Positions 46,728-52,302 of a DNA stretch of 52,302 bases are shown here, piece after piece. Positions within the stretch are counted from its first letter, which is position 1. Each line of letters begins with the position of its first letter. Under the pieces are notes generated by a model. It had not been told where the DNA came from. It saw only the letters and a list, made by a program, of their open reading frames with translations, and did not search any database. Origin of the DNA: Legionella sp. (GTDB lineage: Bacteria; Pseudomonadota; Gammaproteobacteria; Legionellales; Legionellaceae); assembly GCA_002786205.1 (NCBI GenBank), contig PEQM01000038.1:1-52302 (forward strand). Direction: 5' to 3'. The position numbers were made by a program, and so were the translations under genes.

Positions 46728-48065
46728 TTATTCTCCTCTCCAATCCAAGGCAAAATATCCTGCTGTAGAAAAAGAAAGCCCTTCCTCTTCAACAGGTTCA
46801 GCTTCAGGATACGCTCTTTTGAATAAGCGGCATATTTTTCGCTGATCTTCTTCTTTAAAAAATGCAAGCACTTGCGTAGGAGCCAAAGGATAAAGCGTAC
46901 TGATCTCATCCGCTTGCCTTGACTCTTCGATGGCATGGTAGATGGCATCGAGTAAAGCATGCGCGGCCTTGATTTTTAGTTTTAATGGACTTTGTTCCGG
47001 CTGAAATAAAGTAAAGGGAAAGAACGACCAGCCCCCCATCTTCTCTTTGCTGGGCTGCGGCCTCTTTTCGATGACGGCAAACTGAGCATAACACTGCACA
47101 ACTGAATGAATCAGTGCCTGCTTTAATGCCTGCTGATCAGCTGCCACGGGGGCATTATGGAGCAGCCACTCCAGCTGTTGCAGGCAACTTACCACCTCTT
47201 TGGCTTCCTTGACATGACGAGTCTCCAAAAAAAATAAAGACGCCGTTTCTGCCGACAAAACCTCGCAAAGCTGTGGTGGAATAGTCCAAAAAACGCGCAC
47301 ACCTTCCTCACCGATTTTATTCCTATAACTTACTTTTTGGCCTGATTTTTTGACATGCGCATGCATGGGACCAGTGCTATGCAAATAAAAAATTTCATTC
47401 GGCCCGCTATAGCGAGGTACGGTAGGATGCTGACCGTTTTCAGTCAAAGAATGAATTTGCTCTACTGATAATACCGCATTTAAAGCCTTAATCACGGTTG
47501 ACTTGCAGGTATGAGCATCGCGAACATGTGGCCCCCAATAATCCAATCCAACCCTCAGCTCAAAAGGTTTTAATCTGGAAGGCCTGTTTTCCACTCGTGC
47601 TCGAGCCTGCTCTATACTGTATATCACACTGGAGAAAGACTCATAGGGATAACTTCTGACGGACGGCTGAGGGGTTAATTTTAAAAAATCAGCCGCCTCT
47701 TTAATCGCCTCATCTTCTTGCTCGGCCAGGTCGTTCATGTATCGCGTAAAGGAATCAAATTGCTCGCTGGTTAATTCAAATGTTTTTCCATGCAAGCCAA
47801 CCCCTCGGTCTAAATAGCGTGTTTCTTCATGACGCCATTTGCCATGATTGCCAATAAAATCTACATCAACACGCACACTGGATTTTAATTTTTTCCACCA
47901 GGACTCCGGATGGTCGGTTGAAGGAACCCCATAAAACCCCCAGGAATCAACCACTTCCAATTTCTGTAATGACTCATCTAATTTTGATAAAAGAATGCAA
48001 CTATGCCATAACCAATTGGATTCCAACTGCGTATCCATAGAGCAAAAAGTTACTGTGTATTTCAT
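46728..48065 (-). CDS. Unknown cytosolic-type protein, candidate effector
   Basis: I do not recognise this 445-residue protein. It has no signal peptide or membrane segment. The N-terminal part includes WGFYGVPSTDHPESWWKKLK and a conserved-looking LRVGLDYWGPHVRDAHTCKS; the centre carries IFYLHSTGPMHAHVKKSGQK; helices follow. The C-terminus has an acidic run, EAEPVEEEG, 15-23 residues from the end followed by small and hydrophobic residues, resembling the E-block of Dot/Icm substrates. AAGGATAG precedes the ATG. It converges with the thaumatin-like gene. The effector role is inference. Confidence 0.75.
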   Translation of the reverse strand: MKYTVTFCSMDTQLESNWLWHSCILLSKLDESLQKLEVVDSWGFYGVPSTDHPESWWKKLKSSVRVDVDFIGNHGKWRHEETRYLDRGVGLHGKTFELTSEQFDSFTRYMNDLAEQEDEAIKEAADFLKLTPQPSVRSYPYESFSSVIYSIEQARARVENRPSRLKPFELRVGLDYWGPHVRDAHTCKSTVIKALNAVLSVEQIHSLTENGQHPTVPRYSGPNEIFYLHSTGPMHAHVKKSGQKVSYRNKIGEEGVRVFWTIPPQLCEVLSAETASLFFLETRHVKEAKEVVSCLQQLEWLLHNAPVAADQQALKQALIHSVVQCYAQFAVIEKRPQPSKEKMGGWSFFPFTLFQPEQSPLKLKIKAAHALLDAIYHAIEESRQADEISTLYPLAPTQVLAFFKEEDQRKICRLFKRAYPEAEPVEEEGLSFSTAGYFALDWRGE

Positions 48066-48169
48066 CAGCTATCCTTGTTAAGTTGGGTAATCTAACTTAT
48101 TCGGGATAAAGCAAGCTGTCAATCCAGAACATCTCATTGCCTGATAAAAAAGTAGCTTCACCAAAGGCA

Positions 48170-49069
48170 CTAATTTTTTACCTCGCTGCTGGCAATATTG
48201 GCGGTTATCATACTTTGTTGCAATTGTGATGCGATATCATTGGGTAACTGCGGCAATAAAATGGTACTCGATTTATTATTTGCCCCTATTTCTTTTAACG
48301 TATCGAAATATTGGGTAATTAATACCAGATTCATTATCTCAGCAGAACTTACCCCAGGTATCGATTTTTGAAAATCCTCGACGGAATGACTTAGCCCATC
48401 AATAATTGCTTTCCGCTGATTGGCTATCCCTTCACCTTGTAATTGCTTACTTTCAGCTTCCGCTTCCGCTCTTTTGACCATCAATATTTTTTCCGCTTCG
48501 CCTTTAGCCTGCGCTGCAACTTGTAGACGTTGTTGTTCATTAATCTCATTCATTGCATTTTTTACTTTAGCCTCTAGCTCAATATTGGTTACCAATGCTT
48601 TGACAATCTCAAAGCCGAAGTCTTTCATAGTGCCAGTTAAATGATTTTTAACGGCATTAGCAATGGTATCTTTCTTCTCAAAAATATCATCCAGGATCAT
48701 CGTTGGTGTTTCAGAGCGGACTAAATCAAGAACATAGGCTGTAATTTGCTGCGTGGGATCTTCCAGTTTATAGAATGCATCATAAATACCATCTTCTTTA
48801 ATGCGATATTGTACGGAAACTTGAATCTGAACAATAACATTGTCTTTTGTTTTTGTTTCAACCTTAACATCTAATTGTTGAATTCTTAACGATAATTTTC
48901 CTGAAATCCAATCAATAAAAGGTATTTTAAAATTAAGCCCTGCATGCGCAATAGCATGATATTTTCCTAAGCGCTCAATCAACGCCACCTCTTGCTGCTT
49001 GACAACAAAAAGGCCTGTTATGATAAAAATCAGCCAGATAATACCGATGGCCATGAACAGTTCAATCAT
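48170..49069 (-). CDS. SPFH/Band 7 (stomatin-prohibitin) domain protein
   Basis: This 299-residue protein has an N-terminal membrane anchor (LFMAIGIIWLIFIITGLFVV) followed by the SPFH domain: VKQQEVALIERLGKYHAIAH, PFIDWISGKLSLRIQQLDVK, TKDNVIVQIQVSVQYRIKE. A long coiled coil with EAEAESKQLQGEGIANQRKA, the family's characteristic helix, forms the C-terminal part. Such proteins assemble membrane microdomain scaffolds and often regulate AAA proteases. AAGGAGG precedes the ATG. It stands alone; the C-terminal tail resembles Hir-type stomatin paralogues. Confidence 0.93.
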   Translation of the reverse strand: MIELFMAIGIIWLIFIITGLFVVKQQEVALIERLGKYHAIAHAGLNFKIPFIDWISGKLSLRIQQLDVKVETKTKDNVIVQIQVSVQYRIKEDGIYDAFYKLEDPTQQITAYVLDLVRSETPTMILDDIFEKKDTIANAVKNHLTGTMKDFGFEIVKALVTNIELEAKVKNAMNEINEQQRLQVAAQAKGEAEKILMVKRAEAEAESKQLQGEGIANQRKAIIDGLSHSVEDFQKSIPGVSSAEIMNLVLITQYFDTLKEIGANNKSSTILLPQLPNDIASQLQQSMITANIASSEVKN

Positions 49070-49176
49070 GGTTTATATCCTCCTTATGGTTATCATTTAT
49101 TGCTCTGTGCAATATGATTTTTAGCTTTATAACTCTTGCATGCAACGTGATAAAAAATAGCCTCTATCCATAGGGC

Positions 49177-50301
49177 TCATCTACTTCTATATGCCTTATT
49201 CTGCGCTGTGCTTTGATTAATATTGCTTTGGTAAGCAGGGTAATTGCTAATGTTATTGAGATATTCCTCTTGTTGATTGAGAATTAACTCAATCCATCTG
49301 GCCTGATCTTGGGGAGGCGAGTCATTGACGCGTAAAATCGGCATGGAGTCGGTTTCCCTGTTTTTTAAGATACTTTCGTCAGTCTGCCATGAAAACAAGC
49401 AAGCCCCCGTTGATGGATGAAAAGGGTTTAATTCAATGACGATCACCCTATCGCCAATCAGGGCAAGATCAAGAATGTAATTGTCCAATTTGATTAAAGG
49501 ACTTAGCTCTTCAGCAAAATTTTTTAAGCGCTTGACTATTTTCTTTTGTAGCTCGGTGTCATTGTAAGATGGATAATGGCAATAGGTATTATATTGTGAA
49601 ATGGCAGTGACTTTATTTTGATAAACAAAAAGCCGAAACTCATGTTCTTGCCTCAGTTCAGCTTCCCATTCCCTAAGAATAATGGCAGTGGACCACTGGT
49701 CTTCTTCACTTGCAGAGCAACGAATGGCTTCCAGCAAATCGGTATACACTCTTTCACTGGTTAAGATAAGATTAAATATTTCTTGAGTAGTACGGCAGTT
49801 TAAGTTTTTCATCTGCAGATCGGTTAACCCAATGAGTTGTTCATTCAATGACGTATTTTTTTGTACAATATCTTGATAAGCCTGGAAACCGGCTGTATTT
49901 AAATCACGTATGGCAATGCCATCTTTGGGAGATCGGTTTGACATGCGAATAAAAACTTCTTTTCCGTGAAAGTCCTCTTCAAGAATAGAGGCAAGGGTAT
50001 TTTCCATCTCCGCAATAATGAGCCGGTCTTGTCTGGTGAGGGTATTTGCATGACCAATCATTACTTCACGGTAGTAATGTGTAAACGCGATGGCTGTTTC
50101 TTTGTCTATGGCAATAATACGGCTCGTGAATGTATAAGGTTCTAATTTTTTGTACCACTGCTCAAAATCATAGGCATGGTGAATTTTTTTCTTATCTAGC
50201 GAATGAGCGAAAAGAGGGGATTGCATTTCGGGATTTAAATTAGATAACACGGTGCTTTGTTCCGCTTTTTTTCGTGCAAAGAAATCAAAAAATTTTAGCA
50301 T
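49177..50301 (-). CDS. CDC123/D123-like ATP-grasp protein, candidate effector
   Basis: This protein has 374 residues from the ATG at 50301 (a TTG at 50310 is less likely). The D123 pattern is visible: VFIRMSNRSPKDGIA (cf. S/SPKD in CDC123), LRQEHEFRLFVYQNKVTAIS, YNTYCHYPSY, then the metal and ATP site region YILDLALIGDRVIVIELNPF followed by TGACLFSW. In eukaryotes CDC123 is an ATP-grasp protein needed for eIF2 assembly; bacterial copies are rare and Legionella is known to carry some. No signal peptide. A role on host translation is inference. It is monocistronic by spacing. Confidence 0.82.
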   Translation of the reverse strand: MLKFFDFFARKKAEQSTVLSNLNPEMQSPLFAHSLDKKKIHHAYDFEQWYKKLEPYTFTSRIIAIDKETAIAFTHYYREVMIGHANTLTRQDRLIIAEMENTLASILEEDFHGKEVFIRMSNRSPKDGIAIRDLNTAGFQAYQDIVQKNTSLNEQLIGLTDLQMKNLNCRTTQEIFNLILTSERVYTDLLEAIRCSASEEDQWSTAIILREWEAELRQEHEFRLFVYQNKVTAISQYNTYCHYPSYNDTELQKKIVKRLKNFAEELSPLIKLDNYILDLALIGDRVIVIELNPFHPSTGACLFSWQTDESILKNRETDSMPILRVNDSPPQDQARWIELILNQQEEYLNNISNYPAYQSNINQSTAQNKAYRSR

Positions 50302-50421
50302 GGCATCCAACTTTTTTTAAAAATAGTACTGTATATTATAACAGAACTTATGCATCATGAATTCAAGACCTCATTATCGTACAGGGCAACCGCGTCTAAC
50401 TGCTTATTGCTAACCCCAATC

Positions 50422-50510
50422 GGCTACGTACCGCGCTTTATGCGTAGAAGCTAATTTATCACTCGATACAAGATGGTATGGATACCGTGCATAAAGCACG
50501 GTACGTAGCC
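50422..50510. repeat. MITE-like palindromic element
   Basis: The 22-base arm at 50422-50443 (GGCTACGTACCGCGCTTTAT...) and the arm at 50489-50510 are reverse complements at 21 of 22 positions. The right arm also contains its own 8-bp hairpin, TACCGTGC/GCACGGTA, around ATAAA. It lies in the spacer between the CDC123-like and ChaN-like genes, 50302-50557, which otherwise holds no gene I can support. Confidence 0.75.
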
Positions 50511-50557
50511 AGAAAAAGAACATTTAGTGCTCAAAATTTAGATGCGTTTGCCCCGCA

Positions 50558-51553
50558 TTATCGTATGCTATTACTGACCGTATTTTCTTTGTTATCATTA
50601 GGAGTTAAGCTTGTGGCATCTATTTTAGATCGAAGGTGATTCGCACGCTGCTTGAATAGATTAAAAACGCCAAAAGGCTCACTGCTCTTATTTAGCGCTA
50701 CTGTTGCCTCTTTTTTAAATGCATATGGTGCATTTAGTTTTGCTGATATGGGCTCATAAAGAACGGCCCCGTCATTTTTGGGAGTATAGCTTTCATTCCT
50801 GGTTACTTTCAATGAGGTTACAAAGCAGCTGGATACGTTATTGCGAGGAAGGACACTTGAAACTTGAGTCATAATACCCTCATCCACGACAACATCAGGA
50901 CTCTTATTGTCTCTTGCTTTGGGAATATGCGCGGCACCACCACAAAAAACAACCAAGGTATCCGATGGGTATTTATTGACTAGACGCACAATTTTATTAG
51001 CAGCCACCCGATTGGTATCCTGAATCCTTGCATGACTTTCTCCATATCGACGATTTAAAAAATCTTTAAATCCTTCCTCATCATATGAATGGTCTTTTAA
51101 GGCAGCTAAAATATTATTCTCTTTTTGCGAATCAGGATTTCCTTGCTCATCCTGGAAAATTGATGGCATGTGCTGACGCGCCTCAACATACAGTTCCGCT
51201 TTCGTGCTTCCTTGAATAAATAGGCCAGGAGCTGACTCTTTATTTTCAAGCCCATGAACTATAGCCCCTGAATCTATCAAGTACAACAGCGCATCGCGAT
51301 CATGATCATTTTCTGCCAGCGTACTCCTAATCTTATCTGTAGAATAACTGGAGCTACGCCCAAATTCTTTTTTTTCCGGAAGATCTTCAGTGACAATGAC
51401 TATTTTTTTCCCGCCCGTACCATGCTCTTGTACTGCATGAGCCAGTGCAATAAGTGCGCTAGAATTGATATGATCTTCCCCAATTAACAAGACTTCTGTT
51501 TTAGAGCCAGCTGTATTTATCTTATTTCTAAAATAATCACCAAAGACAGACAT
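50558..51553 (-). CDS. TraB/ChaN/EreA-like domain protein, candidate effector
   Basis: This 331-residue protein begins with a strand and motif like the EreA/ChaN/TraB superfamily: KTEVLLIGEDHINSSA (GExH), KKIVIVTEDLPEKKEF, and later SDTLVVFCGGAAHIPKARD, where GxxH is the second conserved site. That fold is found in heme-binding ChaN, erythromycin esterases, TIKI proteases and toxins of the PMT type. The C-terminal 90 residues are polar and end VSNSIR without an E-block. No signal peptide. Function cannot be deduced; host-acting enzyme is one possibility. A 7-bp inverted repeat lies just upstream. Confidence 0.75.
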   Translation of the reverse strand: MSVFGDYFRNKINTAGSKTEVLLIGEDHINSSALIALAHAVQEHGTGGKKIVIVTEDLPEKKEFGRSSSYSTDKIRSTLAENDHDRDALLYLIDSGAIVHGLENKESAPGLFIQGSTKAELYVEARQHMPSIFQDEQGNPDSQKENNILAALKDHSYDEEGFKDFLNRRYGESHARIQDTNRVAANKIVRLVNKYPSDTLVVFCGGAAHIPKARDNKSPDVVVDEGIMTQVSSVLPRNNVSSCFVTSLKVTRNESYTPKNDGAVLYEPISAKLNAPYAFKKEATVALNKSSEPFGVFNLFKQRANHLRSKIDATSLTPNDNKENTVSNSIR

Positions 51554-51568
51554 TTTGATCTCAATTTA

Positions 51569-51594
51569 GGCATCTTTAATTAAGTATAGATGCC
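51569..51594. promoter_or_regulatory. Inverted repeat upstream of the ChaN-like gene
   Basis: GGCATCT (51569-51575) and AGATGCC (51588-51594) flank 12 AT-rich bases, 16-41 bases before the start at 51553. It may be an operator or a leader hairpin. Confidence 0.4.
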
Positions 51595-51880
51595 CACAAT
51601 CTGTTGTCAAAAAAAAGAACATTTGGCGCTAAAGATAAATCAATTGGTTTTTTTATTATTTAATGGTGATTTCATATTTCGACTTCCGCCATTTATACCT
51701 AATTCGTTCCGCCGGCATAGCACGCGTCTCGAAGGACTTTCTAGGCGAGTTGATTGGTCAAAGAATTACTTTTTTCTGAGCAGTTATCTAAATCAAGCTG
51801 ATTTTAAAATCGCTAGTATGAAGAAATTTGTGCTTAATTGAGCATTTTCCTGGATGCCTCTGACAAGCTGAATCACATAA
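51595..51880. other. Intergenic region without a convincing gene
   Basis: A plus-strand frame here lacks a ribosome site and any family resemblance, so I do not call it. The segment around 51708-51745, with CACGCGTCTCGAAGGA, has higher GC than its surroundings and may be a degraded repeat. Confidence 0.4.
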
Positions 51881-51910
51881 GCGCTGGGAACCAATGGTTA
51901 ACACGCTCTA
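51881..51910. repeat. Dispersed 30-bp repeat, copy 2
   Basis: GCGCTGGGAACCAATGGTTA and the following ACACGCTCTA correspond to 3465-3494 with three differences. Both copies lie in accessory DNA. Confidence 0.55.
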
Positions 51911-52102
51911 TTAAAGAAATAAATTATACAAGCAATCATTTTCCCTCCGATACAATCTCTGATTATTGTTTAGATGATTACCGCTATCTCTATTAAGGCG
52001 TGATTGAAGTTCGCGAATACGAACCTCCAACTTTTTCATCACAACAGTCAGTTCTTCGATAATTTGTAATAAAGCTTTCATTGTTACCGCAGATGTTTTC
52101 AT
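51911..52102 (-). CDS. Small coiled-coil hypothetical protein
   Basis: This 63-residue frame has a heptad-like helix, MKALLQIIEELTVVMKKLEV then RIRELQSRLNRD, followed by an Asn-rich tail. No ribosome site is evident for the first ATG (52102) or the ATG at 52081. It could be a remnant of a longer gene or a transposase fragment; I cannot tell. Confidence 0.35.
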   Translation of the reverse strand: MKTSAVTMKALLQIIEELTVVMKKLEVRIRELQSRLNRDSGNHLNNNQRLYRRENDCLYNLFL

Positions 52103-52178
52103 GCTGTTATTTGATAATAAATAATTGTTGCGTTTTTGAAATTATTTCTCTGTCCATGGAACAAAAAAAAACAGTCAT

Positions 52179-52194
52179 GCCCGCGCAGGCGGGC
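52179..52194. repeat. REP-like hairpin
   Basis: GCCCGC (52179-52184), GCAG, GCGGGC (52189-52194), preceded by GTCAT, is a compact GC-rich palindrome in an AT-rich setting. This type of 'GTCATGCCCGCGCAGGCGGGC' repeat is scattered in many proteobacterial genomes. Confidence 0.7.
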
Positions 52195-52203
52195 AACCAT
52201 CCA

Positions 52204-52302
52204 TCAAAATAATCCGATACCAAAATCAAGCCACTGTGGATTGTTTTGCTCGATAAGGTTTATTTTCCATTGTCGGTTCCCTTTCTTGATTCGTTTTTCT
52301 CT
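52204..52302 (-). CDS. GIY-YIG nuclease family protein, 3' end only
   Basis: Read from the window edge on the minus strand, the frame gives REKRIKKGNRQWKINLIEQN followed by NPQWLDFGIGLF and stop (52204-52206). This is the usual C-terminus of short single-domain GIY-YIG proteins (REKQIKKWxRxWKxxLIExxNPxWxDL). The GIY-YIG core and catalytic residues lie beyond the window. Such proteins belong to the UvrC/homing-endonuclease superfamily. The REP-like hairpin sits ten bases downstream of the stop. Confidence 0.85.
   Translation of the reverse strand, partial: REKRIKKGNRQWKINLIEQNNPQWLDFGIGLF

Noticed and set aside
46661-46960. Minus-strand frame overlapping the end of the 46728 gene
   Set aside because: It overlaps a longer, better supported gene and crosses a strong terminator.
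51590-51841. Plus-strand 83-codon frame
   Set aside because: No ribosome site, no family likeness and an unusual composition; it lies in a region with possible repeat remnants.
1-52302. CRISPR arrays, tRNA and rRNA genes, intact insertion sequences
   Set aside because: None was recognised on either strand by reading; a tRNA scan and repeat search were not run.

Overview
The window is AT-rich gammaproteobacterial DNA, and the genus Legionella (not obviously L. pneumophila itself) is the best reading. The strongest reasons are a dotD-dotC-dotB cluster of the Dot/Icm type IVB secretion system, homologues of the Legionella proteins LvgA and LetE, a Fis-family regulator, and several proteins with eukaryotic-type domains (a U-box, a CDC123/D123-type ATP-grasp and a thaumatin-like fold). 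All names rest on reading the translations; no database search was run.

Layout. 1-3500: an accessory stretch with a coiled-coil protein and a C-terminal U-box protein, both candidate secreted effectors. 3500-9400: fis, a DUF945/YdgA-like protein, an MFS transporter, an SseB-like protein, letE and pdxH. 9400-19150: a TCA-cycle block on the minus strand, transcribed sdhC-sdhD-sdhA-sdhB, then sucA-sucB and sucC-sucD. It covers 2-oxoglutarate to fumarate and feeds the quinone pool. 19300-24700: lvgA, the ferrous iron operon feoA-feoB-feoC behind a Fur-box-like palindrome, zapE and a small hydrolase. 24700-36400: panB-panC (pantothenate synthesis) preceded by an overlapping small ORF, then hydrolases, a cytochrome c, rpoH, ftsX-ftsE-ftsY, two M16 peptidase genes and rsmD. 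36400-42540: a giant helical-repeat protein facing away from dotD-dotC-dotB. 42700-46700: a secreted and outer-membrane cluster with two beta-barrel proteins, a decayed gene and a thaumatin-like protein. 46700-52302: accessory genes (an unknown protein, an SPFH protein, a CDC123-like protein and a TraB/ChaN/EreA-like protein), then repeats and the 3' end of a GIY-YIG nuclease gene cut by the window edge.

How they work together. The core blocks are ordinary metabolism, division and envelope genes. The pathogenesis layer is the coupling apparatus (dotDCB), an adaptor (lvgA), regulators of the transmissive switch (fis, letE) and candidate effectors at both ends. From memory of L. pneumophila locus order, the lvgA-sdh-suc-letE-fis block and the feo-pan-rpoH-ftsYEX-dotDCB block lie far apart there, so the junction near 20.0-20.2 kb may be a rearrangement point.

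Non-coding features worth attention: a perfect 14-bp inverted repeat between sucB and sucC, a two-copy dispersed element (9.3 and 36.4 kb), a second two-copy repeat flanking the accessory ends (3.5 and 51.9 kb), a MITE-like palindrome at 50.4 kb, and a REP hairpin next to the GIY-YIG gene. No rRNA, tRNA, CRISPR array or intact insertion sequence was recognised.
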